64,000 nt of DNA, from the NCBI GenBank assembly GCA_020060485.1, contig JAGVAB010000048.1, positions 16,991-80,990 on the forward strand, in the 5' to 3' direction. Under the pieces are notes generated by a model. The model had not been told where the DNA came from and did not search any database. It saw nothing but the letters and a program-made list of their open reading frames with translations. Made by a program: the position numbers and the translations under genes. The stretch comes from Anaerolineales bacterium (lineage in GTDB: Bacteria > Chloroflexota > Anaerolineae > Anaerolineales > Anaerolineaceae). This document shows, in pieces, positions 27,044-37,474 of this stretch (positions are counted from its first letter, which is position 1; every line of letters starts with the position of its first letter).

Positions 27044-27964
27044 CTACTTGTTCACCTGGAAACGGGTATCGCCATCCTTGAAGAAGGCCACAATCTGTTC
27101 CGCCGCAGCCACGCCGGCGTTCAGATTGGCTTCCAATGTCTGTGCGCCCATCTTCTTGGGGGTGAAGAAATACCGGCCGGCAAATGGCGCAAATTCTGCG
27201 GCACAATCCGGGACGATATCCGAAATATACGAAAAACCTGGTTTGTCAGCCATCACCTTCAGCAGGTCTGCCTCATGGATCACTTCACCGCGGGCGGTGT
27301 TGACCAGCACGGCCGGGTCTGGCATCGAGGAAAGCAGGGCGTAATTGATCGATTGCTTGGTCTGGGCATTGGCCGGAATGTGCAGCGAAACATAATTGCA
27401 GGTGCTGTACAATTCTTCAACCGATTTCACGCAAGCCACGCCATCCAGTTCAATCGTCTTTTCGGGGATGAAGGGATCATACGCATAGACTTCCATTCCC
27501 ATGCCCTTGGCAATCAAACCAACCCGCTTGCCAACGTTGCCATACGCGTGAATGCCCAGCTTCTTGCCCTTCAATTCGGTACCGGTCTTGCCATTGAAGC
27601 CGCCGCGCGCCAGATAGATCATCATGCCGATCGCCAGTTCGGCCACAGCATCCGAGTTCTGGCCGGGCGTATTCTCGGCCACCACGCCTTTTTCGGTGGC
27701 AGCTTCGAGATCGATATTGTTGTAGCCGGCGCCAGCCCGCACCACGATCTTCAAATTCCTGGCGGCCTCGATCACCTCACGCGTGACTTCATCAGATCGA
27801 ATGATCAGTGCATCCGCATCTTCCACCGCCTTCAGCAGGTCGGCCTTATCTGTATATTTTTCCAACAGGGCAAATTCATATCCGGCCGCATCGACGATCT
27901 TCTTGATCTTTTGCACCGCTTCAGCCGCAAACGGCTTTTCAGTCGCCACCAAAACCTTGGTCAT
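27044..27964 (-). CDS. serA: D-3-phosphoglycerate dehydrogenase, short form with Lys in place of the catalytic His
   Basis: Oxidises 3-phosphoglycerate with NAD, the first step of serine synthesis. The 306-residue protein lacks the C-terminal ACT and ASB domains, so serine feedback through ACT is not expected. Seen: RAGAGYNNIDLEAA, NAD loop HAYGNVGKRVGLIA followed by Asp in YDPF, and catalytic Arg in NTARGE. The usual TPHxGAST motif is replaced by TPKKMGAQT, so the catalytic His is Lys, as in type IIIK enzymes such as that of Entamoeba and as in Bacteroidetes. It follows serC after 27 bases with AAGGAG before the ATG. Confidence 0.92.
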   Translation of the reverse strand: MTKVLVATEKPFAAEAVQKIKKIVDAAGYEFALLEKYTDKADLLKAVEDADALIIRSDEVTREVIEAARNLKIVVRAGAGYNNIDLEAATEKGVVAENTPGQNSDAVAELAIGMMIYLARGGFNGKTGTELKGKKLGIHAYGNVGKRVGLIAKGMGMEVYAYDPFIPEKTIELDGVACVKSVEELYSTCNYVSLHIPANAQTKQSINYALLSSMPDPAVLVNTARGEVIHEADLLKVMADKPGFSYISDIVPDCAAEFAPFAGRYFFTPKKMGAQTLEANLNAGVAAAEQIVAFFKDGDTRFQVNK

Positions 27965-27991
27965 GTGCTTCTCCTTTTTTTCAGCCAGGGA

Positions 27992-29062
27992 TCAATTCTG
28001 GGCTTCGTAATCGCGCATGGCCTGAATCAAGGCCGCAACGCTCTCTTTGGGCAGGGCATTGTACAGGGAAGCCCGGAAACCGCCCACATCACGATGTCCC
28101 TTTACGCCCACCATGCCGCGTTCCTTGGTCAGCTTCACAAAACCGTCGGCAAGTTCTTCATAGCCTTCATTCATCACAAAGGTCACATTCATCAGGGAGC
28201 GGTCTTCCGCATTAATAACCGTACCGCGGAACAAGCGATTGCGGTCAATTTCATCATACAGCATGGATGCTTTTTCCACATTCATTTTGTTCATCACATC
28301 CACGCCGCCCAGACCCTTGAGCCACTTCAGGGTTTGCAGCATGGAGTAGATGCAGATCACGGGCGGGGTATTGTAGAGCGACCCGCTCTTGATGTGTGTA
28401 CGGTAATCCACCATGGTCGGCAGCGGACGCTCGGCCTTGCCCAGCAGGTCTTCCTTGACGATCACAAAGGTCACTCCGGCCGGGGCCAGGTTCTTCTGGG
28501 CACCGCCATAGATCAAACCATACTTGGAGACGTCCACAGCCCGGCTGAAAATATCCGAGGACATGTCAGCCACCAAAGGAATGGGGGAATCCAGATCGGT
28601 CTTGATCTCGGTGCCGCGGATGGTGTTGTTGGTGGTAATGTAGAAATAATCTGCGTCGGTCGGGATGGTGTAATCCTTGGGAATATAAGTGAAAGCCTTG
28701 TCCTCGGATGAAGCAACGACCACCACTTCACCGAACAATTTGGCTTCCTTGATCGCCTTGGTTGACCAGGCACCCGTGTTCAAATAGGCTGCCTTTTTGT
28801 TGAGAAAATTGTACGGAATGTGGAAGAATTGGGTGCTTGCGCCACCGCCCACAAATAAAACCTGATAGCCTTCGGGAATGTCCAGCAATTCCTTGAACAA
28901 TGCCACCGTCTCGTCCATGACAGCCTGAAATTCCGGGCTGCGGTGTGAGATCTCCAGGATGGACATACCAATACCGTCCAGCTCCTTAACTGCTTCAGCT
29001 GTCTTGTCCAATGTCACCTGCGGGAGAATAGATGGGCCTGCATTAAAATTATGCTTCTTCAT
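27992..29062 (-). CDS. serC: Phosphoserine aminotransferase
   Basis: PLP enzyme converting 3-phosphohydroxypyruvate and glutamate into phosphoserine, the second step of serine synthesis. 356 residues, full length: [11 protein letters not shown] at the start, [10 protein letters not shown], the PLP lysine in [29 protein letters not shown] and the C-terminal [24 protein letters not shown] box lies at 29120-29125 upstream on the minus strand. It is paired with serA; no phosphoserine phosphatase (serB) is nearby. Confidence 0.96.
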   Translation of the reverse strand: MKKHNFNAGPSILPQVTLDKTAEAVKELDGIGMSILEISHRSPEFQAVMDETVALFKELLDIPEGYQVLFVGGGASTQFFHIPYNFLNKKAAYLNTGAWSTKAIKEAKLFGEVVVVASSEDKAFTYIPKDYTIPTDADYFYITTNNTIRGTEIKTDLDSPIPLVADMSSDIFSRAVDVSKYGLIYGGAQKNLAPAGVTFVIVKEDLLGKAERPLPTMVDYRTHIKSGSLYNTPPVICIYSMLQTLKWLKGLGGVDVMNKMNVEKASMLYDEIDRNRLFRGTVINAEDRSLMNVTFVMNEGYEELADGFVKLTKERGMVGVKGHRDVGGFRASLYNALPKESVAALIQAMRDYEAQN

Positions 29063-29286
29063 GTGATCCTTATCCTTTTCTATTGAAAGATTGGGAACGC
29101 GACTTTTCTCATATCTACTATTATAGTAAATTTGTCAGGCAAATGGGAAGAGGATTGGAATGACAAACAGCATGGATTTTTCCGTAAATTGGCATATTGT
29201 ATAGCCAATTGGCTCGAAAAACAGGTAGAAAAGGGTCGTCTTTGCATATCAAGAAGCTGAAGACTTGAAATTGTCTGACAACAACA

Positions 29287-30672
29287 TCAACCCAGCGGCG
29301 CTTCCCACTTCAACAGGCGCAGACCCTCCAACCGCAACAACTCAGGAAAAATCGCCCGGTACACATCGCAATACGGAGACCTGCCCCCCGCATGGCTCGC
29401 AATCAAAGGGCAGCCGCCAGCGCAATAAAATTTCCAGGGGCAGGAACTGCATTCAGCGATCTCCTCCACAGAAATGCTCTGGAACCCATCGACAGAGGTG
29501 CGCACATCCCGCAGTGTGTCGCTGGCATGAATATCGCTGACCACCACACCCATCGCCATCTGGCAGCGAGAGATTTGTCCCTGCGTGTCGATCACCAGAT
29601 AATCGCGGCCGGCCGCACAATGATTCTCATGTGGCCCGGCAAACGAGATCAGATCCAGCAGACCATCGATCAAACGGTAGGGTGGCAGGCGCTCCTCGAT
29701 CACCTTAAGCGCACTGCGAATGCCAGCGATCACTGCCTGCGGCTCTGCCATTAGATCTGCATTACCAGCCGAGCAATAATTCTCGCGATACAGATTCAGG
29801 CTCAGCGGCAGCGCATGATCCAGGGCAAACGCCGCCACCTCCGGCAGTGAACCCAGATTCAGGCGCGTCACCGTGGTGGATAGGAACGGCTTCAAGCCGC
29901 TTGCCAGAGCACGCTCCACCCCCTGCACCACGAACGGCAGCGAAGATTGCTCATTCACAAGATGACGTAATTTTCCCTGGCCCTCGTCCAGCCCATCCAG
30001 CGAGATCATCAGGCGCATACCTTCCTGTGCCAGATAGTCCAGCATGCCAGGGCTCAAAGCCACCCCGTTACTGAGCAGCACTTCCTGAAGTTCCAGGCCG
30101 GATTCATCAGCCAGTTTGCGTGCACGCTCATGCAATTTTTGGATCAATGGAAAATTGAGGGTCGGTTCGCCGCCAGCATACTTCAGCTTGACCCCGCTGT
30201 AAGCATGTTGCTGTGCAGCACGGAAAACTGCTTCCACTGCGGCCAGCCCGGTATTTTCGTCCATGCGCTGCCCGTTTTTGGAAACATAGCAATACGGGCA
30301 GGATAGATTACACACATTGGTGATGTGAAGCCAGGCAGAGATCAAGGGTGATGCTGGCAATTGTCTGCCCGTCCCGAACATGGGGGCACACTGCTCAACC
30401 TGCCAGGCTGGAAACTCATCAACCCGCATTCTCAGCCATGCAGCCTGATTGACCACCAGAATGTTGGCAGCCTGTCGCGGTTGAAAGATCAATAGATGTT
30501 CATCTGGCAAAGGAATTACATAATGCCCATCATCCAGACCCAGGCAAATTACCTGAGCGCTGTCACTCAACCGCGCATCACATGTCAGAAGGGAAGATTC
30601 ACAGGCGCAATCACACTGCCCTTCTGTTGTGATCTGTGGTCTGCTAATCCAAATCCGGGGTTCAGACGCCAT
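29287..30672 (-). CDS. Radical SAM/SPASM enzyme, last gene of the four-gene STAND operon
   Basis: A 461-residue radical SAM protein. A divergent N-terminal region of about 100 residues with clustered cysteines (QCDCACESS) precedes the core, where CNLSCPYCY carries the CxxxCxxC ligands of the SAM-binding 4Fe-4S cluster and KYAGGEPTLNF the GGE-type SAM motif. The C-terminal SPASM part has CAAGRDYLVIDTQGQISRC and CSSCPWKFYCAGGCPL for auxiliary clusters. This architecture modifies peptides or proteins in RiPP and anSME systems. No precursor peptide with a ribosome binding site was found nearby. ATG 30672 (AAAGGGA upstream) is preferred; a TTG at 30744 overlaps the stop of the STAND gene and would couple translation. 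Confidence 0.82.
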   Translation of the reverse strand: MASEPRIWISRPQITTEGQCDCACESSLLTCDARLSDSAQVICLGLDDGHYVIPLPDEHLLIFQPRQAANILVVNQAAWLRMRVDEFPAWQVEQCAPMFGTGRQLPASPLISAWLHITNVCNLSCPYCYVSKNGQRMDENTGLAAVEAVFRAAQQHAYSGVKLKYAGGEPTLNFPLIQKLHERARKLADESGLELQEVLLSNGVALSPGMLDYLAQEGMRLMISLDGLDEGQGKLRHLVNEQSSLPFVVQGVERALASGLKPFLSTTVTRLNLGSLPEVAAFALDHALPLSLNLYRENYCSAGNADLMAEPQAVIAGIRSALKVIEERLPPYRLIDGLLDLISFAGPHENHCAAGRDYLVIDTQGQISRCQMAMGVVVSDIHASDTLRDVRTSVDGFQSISVEEIAECSSCPWKFYCAGGCPLIASHAGGRSPYCDVYRAIFPELLRLEGLRLLKWEAPLG

Positions 30673-30740
30673 ACAGTTTTTCCCTTTATATTTCAAATCT
30701 AACCATTTGCATCCCGGCTTTATCCAGCCCAATCCGCCAA

Positions 30741-33707
30741 TCAATCATCTTCATCAAGGAACCACAACCCACGGTTGACAAGGAATTTCCGCATGAAGGA
30801 ATCCTTTTTCAAATCCTTTGCCTCAAACTCCTTCACCACCATGCATGCCTTAACCAGGTCTTGAGAAGCCAGCACCTTAAGTTTGTCGTACACGATGCCT
30901 TCCGCCCGCGACATGCCTGGGTAATTGGAACCATACTGGCTATTGTATTCCAACCCAAGGGCAAAATGATAAATTGCCAGTTTAAAATCCCCCTCTTTAT
31001 CAATCGCATGGCTGCCCAGCAAAAGATGAAACTTTCCCAACTGGGTCCAAAACAAGCTGCGCTGCTGCGCTTTGGCGTTCAAAGGCTGCCCAATCTCATA
31101 CTCTTTTGGAACCAATTTACTGGCATTCTCAATCGCCTGCCCATACATTGCCTCATCCCCGGCAAAGAATGCCAGATATGCCCGATTGATCTCCGCCTCA
31201 AGCTTGCGAAAATGATCTGCATGCGCCAGCCGCACAGTTTCCTTCAACGATTCCTGGCTCTTTTTTACCAATTCGTCAGGATTCTCCTTGACCAGATCCG
31301 GATAATTTCGGGCATATAAGGTCAAATTGCGGTATGCACACCCCAATTCCTTAAGAGCTTCTGCCTGACGGATCTGCTCGCCGCGCTCTTCAAAGATTTC
31401 AGCTGCGCTTTTGGCATATTTAATGGCACGCTTATAATATCGGATCTTCTCTTTCAGGGCTGACTCAGGGTCGTCGTAAATCTCATTGGCCAGTCGTTGA
31501 TAAGATTCTGCTGTGGCCATCAATGCCAGGCCCTGGCCGGAAGTATCGTTGGCTGCCTCAAACAGCAAAAGTGCCTGCTCACCATATTGCACCGCCAGGG
31601 TGTTCGAGCCTTCAAATCGTTCCACAATTCCCAGGGTATTCAGGCTGAGTCCAACCGGTGCCAGAGGTCCCAGGCCACGGCGCTTCTCCAGCCCTTCCTT
31701 CACCAGCGGTTTGGCATCATGCCAGTTGCCGCCTTCACAAAGCGCATATCCCTGGTCATTCAGGGTGCCCGCCAGATAGATATCCAGATTGGCATCGCGG
31801 AAATACAAGATCGCTTTACGATACAATGCCACCGCGTCATTCATATACCCCTGGTTGCGCTTCAAATAACCAAGGACCCAATAAGCATACCCAAAAGCGA
31901 TGACAGCATACCAGTATTTGACATCCGAACGGGTGTGCGCATCACCATACTGTTTCACTGCCACACCAAGTTTCTTGATGTTATCCGCCAACAAGCGGCT
32001 GGCTTCTTTTAGATCCTGTGAACCACCGACCCTGATGTTCTTGTAGGCTTCCCAGTTTTGCAAAGCAGCCAAAAGCCCGGCAAATTCGGGTTGTTTCAGG
32101 CGTGTGGCATATTTCTCGCGGAATTTTAAGGCTTTCTGATCCGCCGCCTGGTTCTGGCCTGCATTCCACGAGCGAATAATGATCTGCAATTCCAACACCA
32201 ATTCTGCAAATTCCCTGCTGAAACCATCCAATTCATCATAGGTTTGCATTTCCTTGAGATAGTTGGACATTTCAGCTTGTAGCCAGACGTCCAGAGCTGT
32301 GTCAAGTCCATTGCTGGCTTCACACACAAAACGATAATAATGACGAAAGCCCCTGGCAGCATTTTGCCGAAGAAGGTAATACACCAGCTCTGACAGGGCA
32401 TTTTGTTTCTGGTTGTACGTTTCAACGATCTCATCCAGATTCTTCTTGATGCGCAGGTTGCCGCGTGTATCTTTCTCGGTATACAGGGAGATCAACCGAT
32501 CCTTAAGAGATTTCAGTTTTTCCTGGATGTAGCCAATGATCTTGTCGCGTGCATCCACTGCTTGGGGAAGATCATGCGGACTGTTGAAAACGCGCTCCTG
32601 CAAGATGCGATAAAGTTCATCGTGCAGGAAAATGCGCTCACCATTGAGCGGCATTTTTACAAAAGAAAACCTGCGAACATTGTCCAACCTCCGTTTGGCT
32701 TCATCCGGTTTGATATCCAGCAGTCGCGCCAAAAGCGCTTGATCAACCCCTTTTGGCGCCCTGCCCAAGGCCTGGATAGTATCCCCGATAGAAGGCTGGC
32801 TGATCAGGCGGGTGATCAACAATTCCTCCAGATTTTCTTGCGGGTCGGGATTTTCAAGCACCTTTTTCAATTCGCCGCCCTTGTCCCCCACACTGAGAAA
32901 ATCGATCAATAGAGCCAGCAAGATGGGACGGCCATTTGCCAGACGATGGGCGATCAACCGATTCTCTACCGACAATTGCTTAACCCGCTTTGCCAATTCT
33001 GGGTCTTTGTCATCACAGGCGCGCTCCACTGCCTCAAAATATGCCAGGCTTCCCTCTTCCTCCAAAAATGGCAGATCGATCCTTTGATGTCTCTCCGCAA
33101 CCAACAAACCTTCGACGGCTGGTCGTCCAGCAACCAGAAGGGTTACACTCCCCCAAGAGGCAAGGGAACTCAAAAGCCAATCCCAGGATTCCGCCACATC
33201 TTCAACCTGAGCCGTTTTTGCATCATGATGGTAGATCAATTTCTCAACTGTATCCAATGCAATCACCACCCGGCGGTCTTGGGTGAAAGCATTCATGTTC
33301 TCAGAAAAAACCTTTAACGCCCGGCGGCGCTGCTGCTCCAGCAAACTCCCGCCGGCAGCCTGTTGCCGCACCAGTTCCCTGCGCATTTTTTGAAATCCCT
33401 GAAAACATGCCGGAGGGACATCATTTGGAAACAAAACATCATAAATGCTGATCGCCAAACCGCTGGCCGAGTGATTTAACACATCATAAAAATCGACAAC
33501 TTTCCTGGCCGTATGCCAGGACTGACCAGGATTATCCAAAAGGTATTCCAGAATTCTGGTTTTCCCCGCTCCGCCTTCACCAATTAGAAACAGAACCTGC
33601 GGCCTGTCGAGAGACCGAGCGATCTCATCATTGATCCGTGACAGAACAGTGCCCCGCCCGACCAGCTCATCCAGCTTATAGATACAATCAAGATGATTCT
33701 CTAGCAT
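30741..33707 (-). CDS. STAND-type P-loop ATPase with C-terminal TPR-like repeats
   Basis: A 988-residue cytoplasmic protein. The NTPase domain has Walker A GEGGAGKT (43-50), Walker B VVIALDT (147-153) and NGRPILLALLIDFL, which fits the GxP motif of STAND ATPases; a winged-helix-like region follows (about 290-370). Residues from about 560 to 950 are helical repeats of TPR type (for example AGTLNDQGYALCEGGNWHDAKPLVKEG, and LSLNTLGIVERFEGSNTLAVQYGEQAL). STAND proteins oligomerise on ligand binding and serve in signalling or defence. No recognisable effector domain is fused, so effect may come from operon partners. GAGGAG lies 5 bases before the ATG. Confidence 0.82.
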   Translation of the reverse strand: MLENHLDCIYKLDELVGRGTVLSRINDEIARSLDRPQVLFLIGEGGAGKTRILEYLLDNPGQSWHTARKVVDFYDVLNHSASGLAISIYDVLFPNDVPPACFQGFQKMRRELVRQQAAGGSLLEQQRRRALKVFSENMNAFTQDRRVVIALDTVEKLIYHHDAKTAQVEDVAESWDWLLSSLASWGSVTLLVAGRPAVEGLLVAERHQRIDLPFLEEEGSLAYFEAVERACDDKDPELAKRVKQLSVENRLIAHRLANGRPILLALLIDFLSVGDKGGELKKVLENPDPQENLEELLITRLISQPSIGDTIQALGRAPKGVDQALLARLLDIKPDEAKRRLDNVRRFSFVKMPLNGERIFLHDELYRILQERVFNSPHDLPQAVDARDKIIGYIQEKLKSLKDRLISLYTEKDTRGNLRIKKNLDEIVETYNQKQNALSELVYYLLRQNAARGFRHYYRFVCEASNGLDTALDVWLQAEMSNYLKEMQTYDELDGFSREFAELVLELQIIIRSWNAGQNQAADQKALKFREKYATRLKQPEFAGLLAALQNWEAYKNIRVGGSQDLKEASRLLADNIKKLGVAVKQYGDAHTRSDVKYWYAVIAFGYAYWVLGYLKRNQGYMNDAVALYRKAILYFRDANLDIYLAGTLNDQGYALCEGGNWHDAKPLVKEGLEKRRGLGPLAPVGLSLNTLGIVERFEGSNTLAVQYGEQALLLFEAANDTSGQGLALMATAESYQRLANEIYDDPESALKEKIRYYKRAIKYAKSAAEIFEERGEQIRQAEALKELGCAYRNLTLYARNYPDLVKENPDELVKKSQESLKETVRLAHADHFRKLEAEINRAYLAFFAGDEAMYGQAIENASKLVPKEYEIGQPLNAKAQQRSLFWTQLGKFHLLLGSHAIDKEGDFKLAIYHFALGLEYNSQYGSNYPGMSRAEGIVYDKLKVLASQDLVKACMVVKEFEAKDLKKDSFMRKFLVNRGLWFLDEDD

Positions 33708-33755
33708 ATGATCTCCTCAATCTGAAAACTGTTCATCCCCATACCATTCACGCCA

Positions 33756-34928
33756 TTATTCACATTCTTTTTTATGCGTAGCAGCCAGGTCTGTATAATA
33801 ATCACGCTGTGCCCTGAATTTTGGATCTGCCGCCCATTTCGCATAGAGTTCATACGCCGCCCAATTCAGTTTTCGCCAGCGTTCTGGGTCACAACGGCGC
33901 AGATATTCGCACAACACATGCCGTACGTTTTCATCCAAATAAATATACCCACCCTGTTTCTTCATCAATGAACTTCTGATTAACGGATCACGCACTTGTT
34001 CATAAACATAATTTTCTGCCTTGTCTTCCGGTATTACGCCACCAGCCTTCAACAGGACCAGCATCTCTTTTTCGCGAAATTGCTTCAAAGGACTGAGTGC
34101 TTCCAACATCCTGCGCTGCATCTCATTCTCCAGAGGTGACAAAAGCACCTCCACTACCGTTTCAAGTTCATCTCCCCTCGTCAGCAAAGCAATCACGATC
34201 GGATATCCATTAGCTATCGTCAGAATTTCCTCAAGGGAATATCTTTCTCCATCGGGTTTGATCACGTCTCTCAATTTTTCAATTTGTTCCTGAGCAAACT
34301 CTGACGAAAATGGTTTCAATTCCAGCGGCACAGCATTGGGGCCAAGGGCTTCAAATGTCCAGTTGAACGGTGTTCCACGACCAGTCAACACCAGCAGGAC
34401 ATTTCTGTTTTCAAGCAAAGGTGCAAAAAGCTCTTCCTCGATCCTTTTCTGCAGAACAGGATCGGCATCATATAAAGAATCAAGAATAACCACCAGCAAA
34501 TGGTCGGCATCCATTTGACGCACTTTTTTTGCAATCCAGTGGCGCAATTCCGAAGGGTCAGGGTTATCCGCATATCTTGCGCCCAAAGCATCTGCAACCC
34601 ATGACACCAGTCGTACCAACTGATCTTCCTGAAAATCCGGGGTTGGGGGCACCCACTCATTGGGCATGGTTTGCGTGTTCTCCTGGGGCTGCGCCAGGCA
34701 GATTAAAAGGGTCTTGACTTTCTTCAAGCCGGATAGCGCAGAGCGCTTTAAATGCATTGAGAACCAGGTTTTACCGCTGCCCCGTTCGCAGCGCACCGCC
34801 AGTGCCTGGGTGGTTTCTGCTTCGCCGCTTTGTTTTTGACGCACCAATTCATTGATACGCCGGATTTCATCCTGTCGATCAATAAACTGAACCGTTGAAT
34901 AGGTTGGTATATTATGGATAGGTGTCAT
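33756..34928 (-). CDS. Second P-loop ATPase of the four-gene operon
   Basis: A 390-residue AAA/STAND-like ATPase: FIDRQDEIRRINELV precedes Walker A CERGSGKT (47-54), and LLVVILDS (144-151) is Walker B, with LVLTGRGTPFNWTFE as a likely sensor strand. The C-terminal half ends in a winged-helix-like segment (PLIRSSLMKKQGGYIYLDENVRHVLCEYL). It is shorter than the adjacent STAND protein and lacks repeats, suggesting a partner or regulator in the same complex. ATG 34928 has AAGGGGAG 11 bases upstream; ATG 34958 would add 10 residues without a ribosome binding site. Confidence 0.72.
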   Translation of the reverse strand: MTPIHNIPTYSTVQFIDRQDEIRRINELVRQKQSGEAETTQALAVRCERGSGKTWFSMHLKRSALSGLKKVKTLLICLAQPQENTQTMPNEWVPPTPDFQEDQLVRLVSWVADALGARYADNPDPSELRHWIAKKVRQMDADHLLVVILDSLYDADPVLQKRIEEELFAPLLENRNVLLVLTGRGTPFNWTFEALGPNAVPLELKPFSSEFAQEQIEKLRDVIKPDGERYSLEEILTIANGYPIVIALLTRGDELETVVEVLLSPLENEMQRRMLEALSPLKQFREKEMLVLLKAGGVIPEDKAENYVYEQVRDPLIRSSLMKKQGGYIYLDENVRHVLCEYLRRCDPERWRKLNWAAYELYAKWAADPKFRAQRDYYTDLAATHKKECE

Positions 34929-35023
34929 TCGATGAACCACTCCCCTTAAATCAGACATGAACAAACTTTTGATGAAACTAACCAGTCCTTTGCCCTACCG
35001 ATCAAACGCGGACAATCGCTTGC

Positions 35024-37396
35024 TCATTCATCCAGATTGGATACTTGTGCGAGCAGAGAGTTGTTACAAAGCTCCAGGAAACGTGCCAGCGAACCGTTTG
35101 CGTCCGCTAATATCTTGTCCATCCTGAAATCACTGGCTGCAAGAAGCTCGTTTATTGTTTTTACTGCGCCAACAGATTTGGCAGCCCGAGCCAAACGTGC
35201 ATTCACATGAAATTCCAGACTTTCATCCGTCCAGCGGACAGGGATAAACGGCAATGCCAAAAATTCGCTGGAAAATTCAGTTCGCATCCCTTGCTGCAAA
35301 TTATCGGGCACGAGCGGCAATGCTTTTATATAAATGCCCAGGGTATGCAGTTGATCTATCAGACTTAAAAAGACTCTCAATTGTTGACAGGAAACATCCG
35401 GTAAGGAAGAAATGGAAGCTGTTGCGGCCACCACGATTTTATCGCAACCAGGCGGACGCAGTTTCAACCAGCCTGTCAGCCTGCTCAAGGGAGGTTCATT
35501 GTTTAGTAAACTTTCCAGAATGGTGATCTCGGAAAGCAATTGATTGAGGATGCGATTGGCTACAACAATTGAGTCCCTGGGCTTGTTATCTTCCGACAAG
35601 CCCGGCGGCATTTCTATCCGCGCTTGCTGCAAATGAGCACAAAGCGCCTCGCGCGAACCAGCCGCCCAAGCCATGAACCCGGCCAGATCAATTTGCCTGG
35701 TCTTGGGCAGATCAAGAAAATCCTGTGGATAATACGCCAGCAGGCGCACCCACTCTTCTGCAACTCTGCGACCCAAGACGCTTAAATAAGCTTTGGCATC
35801 TGTGGAATACCAGAGGTCATCAAACGGCAATTGTATTTGAATGCCGAAGACATCTTTCATATCTGACTTACGCCAGGCATAAGTCAGCATACGCAGCACT
35901 GCCTGCTGGTCGCGCGGCTCCTGAGTGTACAATACCGCTGATGCAGACAGAGAATAATGCTCATCCCAACCGGCAGGCCGGCATTGAAGTTCATAGAGAT
36001 AAGGATCATCCACAGGAAAAGTTTCTGCAAAAGGGAAGACTTCCAATTCCTGTTGTCTAACCCAGGTCTTAAGAACGCTATCCATTGGTGGAAAATCCGA
36101 CAAATGAACAGGCGGCCAGCATCGTGATGAAACCGGGGCGTATGGCTGCAAATCCTTCAAACGCATATCGTTCAGGAGGCGGCGGTGAATCGCACTTCCA
36201 TCTTTTCCACAAAATGCTTCTCTCAAGACTGCATCATTTTCCGGCTTTTGCCGTGCCAATACCAGGCACTGCACCACAATTTCTCGTACATTCAGGTCGT
36301 GATTTTCCCACAACCAGAAAGCCTGCTTTTGAACATCTTCGAAAAGTATTTCTGTTGATTGTGCACCTTGATCAAAATAGAAAGACAACAATGAGATGCA
36401 TTCGTCAAGCCGTTTTTCCGCCTCCGGTATTTCCCCAGACGTGAAATCCTCGCCTAAGTGCAAGAACTCGGACAAATCTTGCATGGCAATCAGGGCCAGA
36501 TGGTTTTCTCCCATGTAAAACAGTTGATTGATCTCAACCAAGACCCGCTCAATCTGATCGAAGATCCCCTTCCAATGGCCTTCCAGATGTTCCAGAATAA
36601 ATCCCTGTATTCGGTCGCTTTCCCTGCCGTCATACAATTTCCGGAAAAAGTTCATACCTTCCAAAGGTTCGGATTGAGTAAACCTTTCAAGCTGTCGAAA
36701 ATTCCCCAGCCATTTTTCCTTCGCTCTGAGCTCCTCCTGGTGACGCAACACATAATCATTGAGCCATCCCCCTGCGGCAATGATCACGCTTAAAACCAGC
36801 GCCATCTCCCCCAACAAATGCGTGAGAAAATATCGCACCCACGCCTGGGCCCGTGTTTCTGTGAAAAATTCAAAATCAATGGAAACCATCTGACCAGGTT
36901 GTGCCAGTCGATCTTGAATACTGACGCGCAAATTACTGGAGGAGGGATTCTGGGTTTGAAACGGCACAGGCTGCAAGTAGAGATCAACGACCGCACTTCT
37001 CTCATCGTTGCCGGCGACCAAAAGAAAAACATCGCCAATGGGTCTTCCTTCACCGTCTTTGATAAGGATTTGCTGGTCGGTCTCCAGCCTCACCCGGTAT
37101 TCGACTTCGCCTGTATCAAAGGGAATATTTCTCACCGAAAGGATGAAGGGTAACCCCAAACCATTCTCCGGATGGACGCTCAACCGGCTGGGGTAAAGAA
37201 TATGCAATTCTCCCTGGGATAATGCAACCGGCGGATCAAGCTCGCGGGCGTAAAAGCTTTGCACCATATCCAGACGCGTTTGGAAAAAGAGAGCCACAAT
37301 CAAAAAAAACGTGGCAACTATCAAGGAAATGACCAAACGCTTGGATGGAATGAACCGGTTCTTTATGTTTCCCAACGCTGCAACCCCAAACGGCAT
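35024..37396 (-). CDS. Large two-helix membrane protein, first gene of the four-gene operon
   Basis: About 790 residues with no family I recognise. One membrane helix (21-38) leads into an extracytoplasmic beta-rich domain of about 150 residues (for example GELHILYPSRLSVHPENG, VEYRVRLETDQQILI). A second helix (190-211) returns to the cytoplasm, where about 580 mostly helical residues follow, including a charged coiled-coil-like stretch just inside the membrane. The plan is that of a transmembrane sensor feeding a cytoplasmic partner, here probably the ATPase 95 bases downstream. Start is uncertain: GTG 37426 or ATG 37396, neither with a Shine-Dalgarno sequence. Confidence 0.6.
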   Translation of the reverse strand: MPFGVAALGNIKNRFIPSKRLVISLIVATFFLIVALFFQTRLDMVQSFYARELDPPVALSQGELHILYPSRLSVHPENGLGLPFILSVRNIPFDTGEVEYRVRLETDQQILIKDGEGRPIGDVFLLVAGNDERSAVVDLYLQPVPFQTQNPSSSNLRVSIQDRLAQPGQMVSIDFEFFTETRAQAWVRYFLTHLLGEMALVLSVIIAAGGWLNDYVLRHQEELRAKEKWLGNFRQLERFTQSEPLEGMNFFRKLYDGRESDRIQGFILEHLEGHWKGIFDQIERVLVEINQLFYMGENHLALIAMQDLSEFLHLGEDFTSGEIPEAEKRLDECISLLSFYFDQGAQSTEILFEDVQKQAFWLWENHDLNVREIVVQCLVLARQKPENDAVLREAFCGKDGSAIHRRLLNDMRLKDLQPYAPVSSRCWPPVHLSDFPPMDSVLKTWVRQQELEVFPFAETFPVDDPYLYELQCRPAGWDEHYSLSASAVLYTQEPRDQQAVLRMLTYAWRKSDMKDVFGIQIQLPFDDLWYSTDAKAYLSVLGRRVAEEWVRLLAYYPQDFLDLPKTRQIDLAGFMAWAAGSREALCAHLQQARIEMPPGLSEDNKPRDSIVVANRILNQLLSEITILESLLNNEPPLSRLTGWLKLRPPGCDKIVVAATASISSLPDVSCQQLRVFLSLIDQLHTLGIYIKALPLVPDNLQQGMRTEFSSEFLALPFIPVRWTDESLEFHVNARLARAAKSVGAVKTINELLAASDFRMDKILADANGSLARFLELCNNSLLAQVSNLDE

Positions 37397-37474
37397 AACG
37401 GAATAACAATACAATTGAATAAGCACGCGCAGGCATCAAAATTAAGTCAACCGGTAAGTATGTTTCTTCTATTA

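Noticed and set aside
27026..28711. 561-codon plus-strand ORF opposite serC-serA
   Set aside because: Antisense shadow of two clear serine-biosynthesis genes; low-complexity His/Gln-rich translation.
29080..29247. 55-codon ORF downstream of the radical SAM gene as a possible RiPP precursor
   Set aside because: No ribosome binding site, overlaps the serC promoter, and composition looks random.
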